From Chitinophaga silvatica (GTDB taxonomy: Bacteria > Bacteroidota > Bacteroidia > Chitinophagales > Chitinophagaceae), in NCBI RefSeq assembly GCF_003419895.1, contig NZ_QPMM01000020.1:1-64000 (forward strand): a DNA stretch of 64,000 bases, written 5' to 3'. Of the stretch, positions 54,140 to 62,769 are shown in pieces. A program made the position numbers and the translations under genes. Positions within the stretch are counted from its first letter, which is position 1. Each line of letters starts with the position of its first letter. Under the pieces are notes generated by a model. It made no database searches and was not told where the DNA came from. It saw only the letters and a program-made list of their open reading frames with translations.

Positions 54140-54146
54140 AGTTAAT

Positions 54147-54219
54147 ATGGTTATTTATAACCATTGTACATTCATTATTAAGCATTTACTTTTGCAAAAC
54201 TAGTTATTTACTATGGTTA
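54147..54219. promoter_or_regulatory. Candidate operator: ATGGTTAT inverted repeat and a third half-site
   Basis: 54147-54164 is a perfect 8-bp inverted repeat (atggttat, tt, ataaccat), 7 bases before the LuxR gene start. A third copy, atggtta, is at 54213-54219. The palindrome touches the -33 element of the divergent promoter. This places it well for control of both genes. Confidence 0.45.
54164..54194 (+). promoter_or_regulatory. Consensus Bacteroidota promoter of the DUF1349 gene
   Basis: TTG at 54164-54166 and TACTTTTG at 54187-54194 are separated by 20 bases, matching the -33/-7 promoter of this phylum. The start codon at 54249 is 54 bases downstream. Confidence 0.6.
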
Positions 54220-54248
54220 ATTAGTGATTTTTAAATTGATAAAATGAT

Positions 54249-54899
54249 ATGAAGAAGATAGCTTTAAGTATACTGATGATGTCGGCGATGCAAGGACTAT
54301 CAGCGCAATCGCTGGAGAAGATGCAATGGTTTAATGAACCATCCAAATGGGATATTAAGGGCAATGCTTTGTCGATGTTTGTTACGCCACAAACAGATTA
54401 TTGGCGTATTTCCCACTACGGTTTTACGGTAGATGATGCCCCATTTTATTATGCAACTTATGGTGGAGAATTTGAAGTGAAGGTGAAGTTGACCGGTGAT
54501 TATAAAGCAAGATTCGATCAAATGGGCTTAATGATCAGAATTGACCAGGAGAATTACATCAAAACCGGTATCGAATTCTTTGAGGGTAAGTATAATGTAA
54601 GTACAGTGGTAACGCACCATACCAGTGACTGGAGCGTTTTGCCGCTCGATAAAACTCCTCCGTTTATTTGGGTTAAAGCAGTCAGGAGATTGGATGCAAT
54701 TGAAATCTATTATTCGTACGACGATAAAAATTATGTAATGACCAGGAATGCACCCATGCAGGATAACCGTCCGGTAATGGTTGGAGTAATGGCCGCATCG
54801 CCAGATGGTAAAGGATTTCAGGCAAAATTTGAAGAATTTAAAGTAACCCATTTACCCGATCAACGCAGGTTAAATTGGTTGAAACAGCATGCAGAGTAA
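54249..54899 (+). CDS. Secreted DUF1349-family protein
   Basis: The signal peptide KIALSILMMSAMQGLSAQ is followed by a single concanavalin-like DUF1349 domain: MQWFNEPSKWDIKGNALSMF, ATYGGEFEVKVKLTGDYKAR, FDQMGLMIRIDQENYIKTGI, EFFEGKYNVSTVVTHHTSDW and the end AASPDGKGFQAKFEEFKVTH. Members bind or modify carbohydrates, but the activity is unproved. It is divergent from the LuxR gene under a consensus promoter and is probably regulated by it. Confidence 0.88.
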   Translation: MKKIALSILMMSAMQGLSAQSLEKMQWFNEPSKWDIKGNALSMFVTPQTDYWRISHYGFTVDDAPFYYATYGGEFEVKVKLTGDYKARFDQMGLMIRIDQENYIKTGIEFFEGKYNVSTVVTHHTSDWSVLPLDKTPPFIWVKAVRRLDAIEIYYSYDDKNYVMTRNAPMQDNRPVMVGVMAASPDGKGFQAKFEEFKVTHLPDQRRLNWLKQHAE

Positions 54900-54926
54900 T
54901 TGAAGTTGGTAATTAAACATATAAAC

Positions 54927-54999
54927 CCGCGTTAGCCGCAGGTTTTTATCTTCATTGTCTGAAAAAAAATAAGCTGCTCAATTGAGCAGCTTATTTTTT
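54927..54999. terminator. Two terminator hairpins between convergent genes
   Basis: A first, imperfect hairpin (aacccgcg ttag ccgcaggtt, ~54927-54947) precedes Ts and serves the DUF1349 gene. A second, perfect one (aataagctgctca/attgagcagctta, ~54968-54995) has A/T runs on both sides and lies 16 bases past the YfhO stop. Confidence 0.75.
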
Positions 55000-55015
55000 A
55001 GATATCTGATCTGAA

Positions 55016-57505
55016 TTAATTCTTTTGTGTTTTTATGAAACGGAATATCTCATAGGCTATCATCGCCAATACCAGTATAATCAGCGTAATACTTGAAATT
55101 CCAGCTATCTTCAAGCCTTTGAAGTAAGTCTTAGGCTCAAATTTCATTTCTATTTTATGGTCGCCAGCCGGAACTTTAATAGCGCGAAGTGCGTAGTCAG
55201 TTCTGATAATGTCTGCAGGTTTACCATCTACAGTAGCTTCCCAACCAGCAGGGTAGTAGATTTCAGAGAATACAGCCAATCCATCCTGTGAATTATGCGA
55301 TGCATACTCCAGTTTATTCAGACCATATTTTGTTAGTTTGATGGAAGCACTGCTATCTGCTCCTGGTTTAAAGTTGCCTACCTGTGCCTGGAAACGTTTA
55401 TCAATTACTGCAGAATCGCGTGTATTCAGGTAATCCAATGTTTTCATTTCTGAATTGGCATCAGGGGCCCAAACAATATCTTTTACAAACCATGCATTAC
55501 CATAAGCATCAGGATTACGTTGTGCCATTGGCTGACCTTTAGCACCCGGAACAATGAAATACTTGGTATTTAGCATGTTGAGTACTTTCATATTGTTTTT
55601 CGCAATCTGATGGGTGATCAGATCCTGGTAAATCCACAATTTTGCAGGGCTATAGCCACCGATGTTTTTGTGCCAGTAAGAAGGCGACGCATCATCGAAT
55701 GGAGAAGTGGTAACATTGAAAACTCTGTAATAAGGGTCAGGGTCCTGTTTGATTTGCTGATCTGCTTCAGTAGGTTGTAACTCCTGCATGTAGGTCATAT
55801 CATCTACAAAGCTTTCGTCGTTTAGGTAGTTTTTATCAACCGCAATAAGATCAATGGCCACAGCAGCAGTAATGATCAGAATTGCAGGCTGCCATTTCAG
55901 TTTACCCTGAATAAATGCCCAGATTGCAGCTGCAGCTATCAGGATAAATATTGCTGAACGGAAGCTATCTTTAAGCAATAAGCTGCTACGGTCTTTCTCC
56001 AATGCACGGATTAATAGTTTTCCATTTTCCTCACCACCCATCATCTGAGCAAAATATTGCAGCATAGTGCTATCGCTCGCGCTGGTAAATCCGATCATGT
56101 TGGCAATAACAATAAACCCAACAATAGTTCCGGCGGTGATGTACAGCGATTTTTTCAGTGCAGCCAATAATTGTTCTTTGGAATACTGGCCATTTACCAC
56201 TTCCTGTAATGCATAGCAGGCAAGTACTACAAATGCAAAGCTAGGTATTACCAGGGCCTGAGCCGGTGCTCTGAATTTGTTGTATAATGGTAAATGATAG
56301 AAAAGGAAATCATTGATAAACGCCAGGTTTTTACCCCAGGCGAGAATAAAGCCTATTGCGCTGATAGCAACCAACCACCATTTCAGCCAGCTGCGAACTA
56401 AGAGCATGGAAAGCACAAACAGGAAGCAAATAATGGCACCTACATAAACAGGGCCGGAGGTACCTTTGGATTGCGCGCCATAGTAGAGTGGAAGCTTTTG
56501 TTGTCCTAAAAATTGTTCTACCTGTGCTTCCGGAACACCCAGGCTTACCATTTGTTGCCCGAAATTAGACTTGGAACTTAAGCGCTGGCCACTGGAATTA
56601 CCTACATAACCAGGAATCAGGAATGTGCCGGATTCGGCTTTTCCATAACTCCAATCGTATGCATAATCGATATCCAGACCGGTAGATTTCTTCTGATTAA
56701 TATCATCCTTATCTAAAGTCAATTCAGATTGACTACCCCGCATGGTGTAATCGGTATATTCACGGAGGATCAGCAAACTATCCATGGAAGGAAGAATAGC
56801 CAAAATACCGGCAACAACGAGTAAAGCAGAAGCCTTGAAAAACTGTGGTATCTGTTTATCCTTCAGGGCATGAACAAAAGCACCAACAGCCAGGCATAAT
56901 ACCATTATGAGGGTATAATAGATAATCTGGAGGTGATTATTATAAACAAGCATTGCAGTTGCCAGAGCTGTAAGTGTAGCACCTGTCAGCAATCTGCCAC
57001 GGTAAGTAAGGATGATACCTGCCATAACAGCTGGCATCAGCGCGATGTCATACATTTTGGTAATGTGGCCTACATCAATGATGATCACGTTGTAGGAGCA
57101 GAAAGCGAATGCTATAGCCCCCATTATCCTTATCCAATATTTAAAGTCTAATACACAAAGCAGTATATACATGCAAAGCATCGCCAGAAAAAGCATGTTT
57201 ACAGGAGCTGGGGTATAGAGAGACACTACATGGTTGTTGACATAGGCAATTTTATTAGCCCCGGGGCCGGTATAGATTACATAGGATGGCATGCCGGAAA
57301 ACATGCTGTTTGTCCATAAGGGTCTTTCTCCTGTAGCCTCGTAGAAATCTTTTGCCTCTTTTGCCATTCCTTGTACATTCTTCATATCTCCCTGGTTCAC
57401 GACCTTGCCTTCAAGAACAGGAGAGCAATACGCAAATGCCAGGAAGAGGAAAATTCCTATCGCAGCCAGATGCGGAAGAATGGCTTTTAGCCAGTTTTGC
57501 TTCAT
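55016..57505 (-). CDS. YfhO-family integral membrane protein
   Basis: The 829-residue protein has about 13 transmembrane helices, beginning ILPHLAAIGIFLFLAFAYCS with the family's YCSPVLEGKVVNQGDMKNVQ loop. Other YfhO blocks are LWTNSMFSGMPSYVIYTGPG, FLFYHLPLYNKFRAPAQALV and a C-terminal periplasmic domain (SEIYYPAGWEATVDGKPADI, IRTDYALRAIKVPAGDHKIE). YfhO relatives are lipid-linked sugar glycosyltransferase-like (GT-C) proteins; in Gram-positives YfhO glycosylates lipoteichoic acid. The Bacteroidota function is unknown. A promoter with good boxes lies at 57535-57566. Confidence 0.9.
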   Translation of the reverse strand: MKQNWLKAILPHLAAIGIFLFLAFAYCSPVLEGKVVNQGDMKNVQGMAKEAKDFYEATGERPLWTNSMFSGMPSYVIYTGPGANKIAYVNNHVVSLYTPAPVNMLFLAMLCMYILLCVLDFKYWIRIMGAIAFAFCSYNVIIIDVGHITKMYDIALMPAVMAGIILTYRGRLLTGATLTALATAMLVYNNHLQIIYYTLIMVLCLAVGAFVHALKDKQIPQFFKASALLVVAGILAILPSMDSLLILREYTDYTMRGSQSELTLDKDDINQKKSTGLDIDYAYDWSYGKAESGTFLIPGYVGNSSGQRLSSKSNFGQQMVSLGVPEAQVEQFLGQQKLPLYYGAQSKGTSGPVYVGAIICFLFVLSMLLVRSWLKWWLVAISAIGFILAWGKNLAFINDFLFYHLPLYNKFRAPAQALVIPSFAFVVLACYALQEVVNGQYSKEQLLAALKKSLYITAGTIVGFIVIANMIGFTSASDSTMLQYFAQMMGGEENGKLLIRALEKDRSSLLLKDSFRSAIFILIAAAAIWAFIQGKLKWQPAILIITAAVAIDLIAVDKNYLNDESFVDDMTYMQELQPTEADQQIKQDPDPYYRVFNVTTSPFDDASPSYWHKNIGGYSPAKLWIYQDLITHQIAKNNMKVLNMLNTKYFIVPGAKGQPMAQRNPDAYGNAWFVKDIVWAPDANSEMKTLDYLNTRDSAVIDKRFQAQVGNFKPGADSSASIKLTKYGLNKLEYASHNSQDGLAVFSEIYYPAGWEATVDGKPADIIRTDYALRAIKVPAGDHKIEMKFEPKTYFKGLKIAGISSITLIILVLAMIAYEIFRFIKTQKN

Positions 57506-57534
57506 TGGATATTTTGGATTTAATTTTAAAGAAA

Positions 57535-57566
57535 CAAAAATAACTGTAATTTATCCGAAATTTCAA
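57535..57566 (-). promoter_or_regulatory. Consensus Bacteroidota promoter of the YfhO gene
   Basis: The minus strand has TTG (57566-57564), 21 bases, then TATTTTTG (57542-57535). The expected start is ~23 bases before the ATG. The box reaches to within two bases of the divergent gene's start at 57568. Confidence 0.6.
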
Positions 57567-57567
57567 T

Positions 57568-57849
57568 ATGCGCTGGATACGGTTTCTGTTAAAATTCGCT
57601 TTTATATGTAATTTATGCTTTCTTGTTAGTGAGATCCTGCGTATTACTAATTATAGCCATTCGTTGGATGCAGTGGTTAGTCACATCCTTGTATTGGGCG
57701 TTGGCATTGGGTTTCCGCTTAATGGACTGATTTGTTTGATTACCGGTATTTTACTGGTATTAAGAAAAATTCAGTGGAAAGGTCTGCCTCCCTGGTTATA
57801 TTTGCTAAATATTATTTTTTTAATAGTTCAATTGATAGTTTATTATTAA
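57568..57849 (+). CDS. Small three-span membrane protein
   Basis: The 93-residue protein has three hydrophobic helices (FLLKFAFICNLCFLVSEILR, ILVLGVGIGFPLNGLICLIT, LYLLNIIFLIVQLIVYY). No named family. Its stop overlaps the start of the queuosine-precursor transporter gene by one base (taATG), which suggests a translationally coupled pair. Small hydrophobic partners of this kind are common beside transporter genes in this phylum. Confidence 0.7.
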   Translation: MRWIRFLLKFAFICNLCFLVSEILRITNYSHSLDAVVSHILVLGVGIGFPLNGLICLITGILLVLRKIQWKGLPPWLYLLNIIFLIVQLIVYY

Positions 57850-58622
57850 TGATCCATCAGCTTCTTAGAGATAGGCCAACAAAGCTTTTTGTGTTATTCG
57901 CCAGCTTTTTTGTTGCTAATGCACTGATAGCAGAGTGTATTGGAGGAAAACTTTTTTCATTGGAAAGGTTGTTTGGCCTGCCGGTACATACTTTTACTTT
58001 ATTTGGGGAAAGTGGTCTTGCCTACACCCTTACGGCGGGTGTTTTACTATGGCCATTAGAGTTTGTGATGACAGATATTGTGAATGAATATTTTGGCCCC
58101 AGAGCCGTACGCCGCATTTCTTATATCGCCGTAGGAATGATTTCCTATGCATTTTTCGCATTTTGGGTGGCTATGAGTGTGCCGGCAGATGGCTGGTGGC
58201 TGGGTAGTAAATCCGACCAGGGTATCCCAAATATGCAGGATGCGTTTGTTGGGATATTCGGGCAGGGAATGTGGATCATCTTTGCAAGTCTGGTAGCCTT
58301 TCTGGTGAGCCAGATAGTAGATGTAACCGTATTTCACCGAATAAAGCGCCATACAGGGGAAAAGCATGTATGGCTGAGAGCTACAGGGTCTACTGTGGTA
58401 TCTCAGCTGGTCGACAGCTTCATTGTATTATTTATAGCTTTTAAAATAGGTAATGGTTGGAGCTGGCAACGGGTACTCGCTATTTGTGTGGTAAACTACA
58501 GTTATAAGTTTGTAATAGCTATTGCCCTTACTCCACTGATCTATTTTATGAAAAGTAGAATTGAGCGGTTCCTGGGCTATGAAACAGCTACCAAAATGAA
58601 GGCGGCTGCAATGGGCATTTAG
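57849..58622 (+). CDS. Queuosine precursor transporter (YhhQ/QueT type)
   Basis: I chose ATG 57849, one base into the previous stop; earlier starts in the frame overlap the upstream gene. The protein has six transmembrane helices and family blocks FVLFASFFVANALIAECIGG, LEFVMTDIVNEYFGPRAVRR (the conserved DIVNEYFG), SQIVDVTVFHRIKRHTGEKH (Q-x2-D-x4-F) and STVVSQLVDSFIVLFIAFKI. These import preQ0/preQ1-type bases for tRNA queuosine. The stop overlaps the convergent Nudix gene by four bases. Confidence 0.9.
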   Translation: MIHQLLRDRPTKLFVLFASFFVANALIAECIGGKLFSLERLFGLPVHTFTLFGESGLAYTLTAGVLLWPLEFVMTDIVNEYFGPRAVRRISYIAVGMISYAFFAFWVAMSVPADGWWLGSKSDQGIPNMQDAFVGIFGQGMWIIFASLVAFLVSQIVDVTVFHRIKRHTGEKHVWLRATGSTVVSQLVDSFIVLFIAFKIGNGWSWQRVLAICVVNYSYKFVIAIALTPLIYFMKSRIERFLGYETATKMKAAAMGI

Positions 58623-59074
58623 GCGTAACGCTCTTTTACAATATCAGCAACTACTTTATCGATAGGTAGTGTTACTGCTGCTGCAGAAAAATCTTCCCAG
58701 TCAATCCATCTTGGTCGTTCAACTTCTGAAACACCTTCTGGAACTGTAAAATCAAATGGGGTGGAAATTGTGGCAGCAGTAAATGATGATTTCGGCGTTA
58801 CCAGGTAATAGATAGAAATGATTTGAGTTTCGTTATCGAATGCTGAAATCTGAAAGAAGTCGGTAGTATAGATATGTTCCACTACCTGCACATCCTGGTT
58901 CAGTTCTTCCTGCCACTCGCGTACAATACATTCCAGTGTACCTTCTCCAAATTCCAATCCTCCTCCGGGAAATTTGGTATAATAACCCCCACGAATATAC
59001 TCATCACTCACCAACACCTGTTTCTGGTCGTTGATCATGATACCATAAACTCTAACGTTAAAACCTGTATTCAT
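58619..59074 (-). CDS. Nudix hydrolase
   Basis: The Nudix box is GGGLEFGEGTLECIVREWQE followed by ELNQDV: G-x5-E-x7-REWQEEL with Asn in place of the final Gly. It hydrolyses a nucleoside-diphosphate-linked compound using Mg. The start VRVYGIMINDQKQVLVSDEY and the end VERPRWIDWEDFSAAAVTLP are usual for house-cleaning Nudix enzymes. The length of 151 is typical. Substrate not inferable. Confidence 0.92.
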   Translation of the reverse strand: MNTGFNVRVYGIMINDQKQVLVSDEYIRGGYYTKFPGGGLEFGEGTLECIVREWQEELNQDVQVVEHIYTTDFFQISAFDNETQIISIYYLVTPKSSFTAATISTPFDFTVPEGVSEVERPRWIDWEDFSAAAVTLPIDKVVADIVKERYA

Positions 59075-59086
59075 TTTATAAGTGGC

Positions 59087-60025
59087 TTAGAACCATTTCT
59101 TTTTCATAAAATACCAGCTAATGATAACTGAAATGGCTATTGAAAGAATGATTGGAATATAAAATGCATGTACGGTATGCTGATAGGGAATATCTACGTT
59201 CATACCATATATACTGGCTACCAGCATAGGGAAGGTAAGCACAATGGTGATAGAGGTCAGGCGCTTCATCACCACATTCAGGTTGTTGGAAATGATACTC
59301 GCAAAAGCATCCATAGTGCTGCTAAGAATGTTTGTATATACGTTGGCCATTTCCAGTGCCTGAGAGGTATCTACTATTAAATCCTGCAGGAATTCTTTTT
59401 CATCCTCGTTGAGGCCCAGGAAGTTTGTACGCTCCAGCTTCATCAGCAGTAGCTCATTGCTTCGCAGCGCAGTAACGAAATACACCAGGCTTTTTTGAAT
59501 ACGCATGATTCCAAGCAGCTCTTCATTTCTGTTGGAGTCGTATAATTTAGCTTCCAGCATATTCCTTCGCTGGTTGATTTCTTTCAGGTAATCCAGGAAA
59601 TTAATTACTACTTTCTCAAAGATCTTTAATACCATCATATTCCGCTTTTCAGGAGAGCGGTTATGGAAAGTATTCAGGAACTTCTTGATAGCAGTATTAT
59701 CAAAGGAATTAACTGTAATAATCTGGTGGTGGGTAAGAATGATTACAATTGGGATTGTGATATAGTAGGCTTCACTTTCGTTGATGGAGTTGTTTTCAGT
59801 TGGAGTTTTCAGGACAATAAGTTTCACATTATCTTCCAGCTCGTACCTGGATTTTTCATCAATATCGAGTGAGTCCGTGAGAAAGTCGAGCGGAATATCC
59901 AATTCTTCAGATAGATGCTCAAATTCAGCCTGCTTCAGAGGTGGGGTAATATTCACCCAGGCGCCATTTTCAGGCGTGCTGATTTCTACCGTTTTGCCTT
60001 CTATATTGGTAAAATACTGAATCAT
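59087..60025 (-). CDS. corA: CorA-family divalent cation transporter
   Basis: An inner membrane channel for Mg or Co. The cytoplasmic domain (~1-250) ends in helix DEKEFLQDLIVDTSQALEMA. Two C-terminal transmembrane helices carry the signature YGMNVDIPYQHTVHAFYIPI (Gly-Met-Asn at the channel mouth) and end in basic KKKWF. ATG 60025 is the likely start: the alternative TTG 60034 would lie inside the -7 promoter box. Confidence 0.93.
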   Translation of the reverse strand: MIQYFTNIEGKTVEISTPENGAWVNITPPLKQAEFEHLSEELDIPLDFLTDSLDIDEKSRYELEDNVKLIVLKTPTENNSINESEAYYITIPIVIILTHHQIITVNSFDNTAIKKFLNTFHNRSPEKRNMMVLKIFEKVVINFLDYLKEINQRRNMLEAKLYDSNRNEELLGIMRIQKSLVYFVTALRSNELLLMKLERTNFLGLNEDEKEFLQDLIVDTSQALEMANVYTNILSSTMDAFASIISNNLNVVMKRLTSITIVLTFPMLVASIYGMNVDIPYQHTVHAFYIPIILSIAISVIISWYFMKKKWF

Positions 60026-60031
60026 TGGGCG

Positions 60032-60039
60032 CAAATGTA
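60032..60039 (-). promoter_or_regulatory. -7 promoter box of corA, just before its start codon
   Basis: The minus strand reads TACATTTG, six bases before the ATG at 60025. Transcription would begin at or within a base or two of the start codon, so the corA message may be leaderless. Confidence 0.5.
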
Positions 60040-60115
60040 GTTAAAATGTTGAATGATGTTTGCATTTGATGTAATATTGTACATCTTGAATGAGTTAAAT
60101 TTTTTTTAAATATAA

Positions 60116-61609
60116 ATGGGCGTCATAAAACAACAGAGTATCAGATCTACGGTGCTGATTTACATTGGATTTGCCATAGGAGGGATCAATACGGTATTTC
60201 TGTTTCCGCATATTTTCACTGAAAACGAATTTGCGCTTACCCGGTTATTGCAGGAAATTGCAGTAATATTGGTGCCTGTTTGCACCTTGAGTAGCGTACC
60301 TACCATCAGCAGGTTTTTTCCTTATTATTCAAGTCACTTGAAAGATAAAGATAACGATATGTTAACCTGGTCGGTGGTTGCTACCATAATTGGGTTTTTC
60401 CTGTTTGTGCTTGGAACAATTTTTTTCAAGGATCTCATTATCAGGAAATTTGCTACGAATTCCCCGCTATTTATCAGTTATTTCTTCCTGTTATATCCTA
60501 ACGTATTATTATTCGCATTGTTCGGTGTTTTTGAAAGTTATAGTGGATCCAGGCATTTGACGGTATTCCCTAACTTTCTGAAAGAGCTGGTACTTCGTAT
60601 ACTCACTACCGTATTGGTAGTGATGTATTATTTCAAATGGGTGGGCTTCGACCTCTTTCTTTGGTTATTTTCCTTACTTTATGGTATGTTGCTGGTGGCC
60701 TTATTGGTATATCTGTACAAACATCATTTTCTGCATTTTACCTTTAAAGTAAGCAATGTTACCAGGCGTTTGTTTGGCATGATGTCTACCTATTCCATGT
60801 CTTTACTTGGAGCTACACTGTTTGCATTACTGGCTCAGAATATAGCAGCATTAATTCTGTCTAGCGCCAAAGGGTTAGATAATGTGGCTTATCTAACCAT
60901 TGCTACCTATATTTCCCAGTTGATCCTGGTTCCACAACGTAGTATTGCAGCTATAGGTCTTCCGGTCTTGGCAAAGGCCTGGAAAGAAAAGGATATGGAT
61001 AAGATAGAAGAAGTATATGTTAAATCTTCAGTATTGCAGTTGGTGTATGCCATGTTCATTTTCCTGGTTATCTGGCTGAATATTGACAGTATTTTTTCTT
61101 TTTTACCGGAGAGTTATAAAGTAGGCAAGTATGTAGTATTTTATTTGGGTTTATCCAGGGTGATAGATATGGGAACGGGTTTGAATAGTCAGTTGCTCAG
61201 TACCTCCCGATTATGGCGATTTGATCTGTATAGCTCAGTCATCTTTCTGGCGTTATCTTTTCCGTTAAACTATTATCTTATTAATAATTATGGATTGTTG
61301 GGTTCCGGATATGCAGGATTACTTTCTATGTTGGTATTTAATCTGATTCGCTATATTTTTATCTGGTATAAGTTCCGATTGCAGCCATTTACTGTGAATA
61401 CGGTAAAAGCGATAGGGGTGGCGTTGTTATCTTTTGTGGCAACGATGTGGATTCCTTTTGTGGTACACCCACTTTTAGACATCTTGGTGAAAGGAACGGT
61501 GTTTACGCTTATTTTTGGATCATTGACTTTGTTGATGCGTATTTCGGGGGATATTAATGACACCGCGTATGGAATGCTAAGTAAAGTTCGTAGTATCCTG
61601 AAGAAGTAA
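60116..61609 (+). CDS. Wzx-like polysaccharide flippase (MOP superfamily)
   Basis: About 12-14 transmembrane helices are visible over 497 residues, starting STVLIYIGFAIGGINTVFLF. Blocks seen in O-antigen/oligosaccharide flippases include FALTRLLQEIAVILVPVCTL near the start, GATLFALLAQNIAALILSSA, VAYLTIATYISQLILVPQRS and LGLSRVIDMGTGLNSQLLST. It moves a lipid-linked glycan across the inner membrane. It converges on the WecE/WecD/WecF-like genes and probably handles a product that contains their sugar. Confidence 0.85.
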   Translation: MGVIKQQSIRSTVLIYIGFAIGGINTVFLFPHIFTENEFALTRLLQEIAVILVPVCTLSSVPTISRFFPYYSSHLKDKDNDMLTWSVVATIIGFFLFVLGTIFFKDLIIRKFATNSPLFISYFFLLYPNVLLFALFGVFESYSGSRHLTVFPNFLKELVLRILTTVLVVMYYFKWVGFDLFLWLFSLLYGMLLVALLVYLYKHHFLHFTFKVSNVTRRLFGMMSTYSMSLLGATLFALLAQNIAALILSSAKGLDNVAYLTIATYISQLILVPQRSIAAIGLPVLAKAWKEKDMDKIEEVYVKSSVLQLVYAMFIFLVIWLNIDSIFSFLPESYKVGKYVVFYLGLSRVIDMGTGLNSQLLSTSRLWRFDLYSSVIFLALSFPLNYYLINNYGLLGSGYAGLLSMLVFNLIRYIFIWYKFRLQPFTVNTVKAIGVALLSFVATMWIPFVVHPLLDILVKGTVFTLIFGSLTLLMRISGDINDTAYGMLSKVRSILKK

Positions 61610-61611
61610 TA

Positions 61612-61633
61612 AAGGGGGCTAACTGGCCCCCTT
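61612..61633. terminator. Hairpin between the flippase and WecE-like genes
   Basis: aagggggc (61612-61619) pairs with gccccctt (61626-61633). It begins two bases after the flippase stop and spans the stop of the minus-strand WecE-like gene, so it may end both transcripts. Confidence 0.65.
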
Positions 61634-62746
61634 GTAAAATTGTTTGATGGTATGGGTGATATGCAATACCTGCTCATTGGTAAGTTCCTTAAACAAGGGT
61701 AACCTCACCAGCGTATCAGAATAAAAATCTGCCAATGGCAATTCCCTGCCATCGTGTTTATCTTTATAGAAAGGAGATTTATGTAATGAGAGATAATGAA
61801 AAACCGCATGTACCCCGTTATCTTTCAAATAAGCGATTAATTCCTGTCTTTCTTCCACATTTTTACAAATCAGATAAAAGATATGGGCATTATTGGTAGC
61901 ATATTCTGGTAAAAAGGGTAATCTTACCTGATTGTTCAACTCCTGTAATTCCTTCTGATACAAATTCCAGATCTCTTGTCGTCTCTGCTGAATATTGTCT
62001 ATATTTTCCAGTTGTGCATATAAAAACGCAGCAACAACTTCAGAAGGGAGGAAAGAGGAGCCGATATCCACCCAGCCGTATTTGTCAATTTCGCCGCGGA
62101 AAAATGCGGCCCGGTTAGTGCCTTTTTCCCAGATGATCTCTGCACGTTGAACAAATCTTTCATCATTGATTGCCAGCATGCCACCTTCACCCGCTATTAT
62201 ATTTTTGGTTTCATGAAAGGAGAAGGCAGATAAATGTCCGACTGCCCCTAGGCTTACGTTTTCAAAATAAGAATCAATAGCCTGTGCGGCATCTTCAATC
62301 ACCCAAAGCTGATTTTTGTTGGCGATGTCCATAATCTTTTTCATATCGCAGGCAACACCAGCATAATGTACAGGAACTATCGCTTTGGTTTTGGGTGTGA
62401 TTAATGATTCGATAGTATCTGCATCCAGGTTGGGAGTATCTTTTTCACTATCGGCAAAAACAATTTTAGCGCCTCTTAAAATAAATGGGTTCGCTGTAGA
62501 TACAAAAGTATAGGATGGCATAATAATCTCATCGCCTGGCTGTGTATCTATGAGGATAGCAGCCATTTCCAGTGCATCGGTACAACTAGTAGTCAGCAAA
62601 GTTTTTTTGAAGCCATATCTCTCCTCCAGTAACTGCTGGCATTTTCGGGTAAAAATACCATTTCCGGATAATTTCCCTGATGAAACCGCCTGGTACATAT
62701 AATGGGCTTCTTTTCCGGTGAGATATGGTTTATTAAAAGGTATCAT
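61619..62746 (-). CDS. wecE: WecE-like dTDP-4-keto-6-deoxyhexose aminotransferase
   Basis: A PLP enzyme of the DegT/DnrJ/EryC1 family. Visible: MIPFNKPYLTGKEAHYMYQA, TSCTDALEMAAILIDTQPGD, IIMPSYTFVSTANPFILRGA, VIEDAAQAIDSYFENVSLGA and FSFHETKNIIAGEGGMLAIN with the PLP Lys in HETKN. EKGTNRAAFFRGEIDKYGWV followed by DIGSSFLPSEVVAAFLYAQL matches E. coli WecE/RffA closely. It should make dTDP-4-amino-4,6-dideoxygalactose. The gene lies 23 bases after the acetyltransferase gene. Confidence 0.9.
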   Translation of the reverse strand: MIPFNKPYLTGKEAHYMYQAVSSGKLSGNGIFTRKCQQLLEERYGFKKTLLTTSCTDALEMAAILIDTQPGDEIIMPSYTFVSTANPFILRGAKIVFADSEKDTPNLDADTIESLITPKTKAIVPVHYAGVACDMKKIMDIANKNQLWVIEDAAQAIDSYFENVSLGAVGHLSAFSFHETKNIIAGEGGMLAINDERFVQRAEIIWEKGTNRAAFFRGEIDKYGWVDIGSSFLPSEVVAAFLYAQLENIDNIQQRRQEIWNLYQKELQELNNQVRLPFLPEYATNNAHIFYLICKNVEERQELIAYLKDNGVHAVFHYLSLHKSPFYKDKHDGRELPLADFYSDTLVRLPLFKELTNEQVLHITHTIKQFYKGAS

Positions 62747-62769
62747 GCTAAAAATATTTTGGTAATCGT

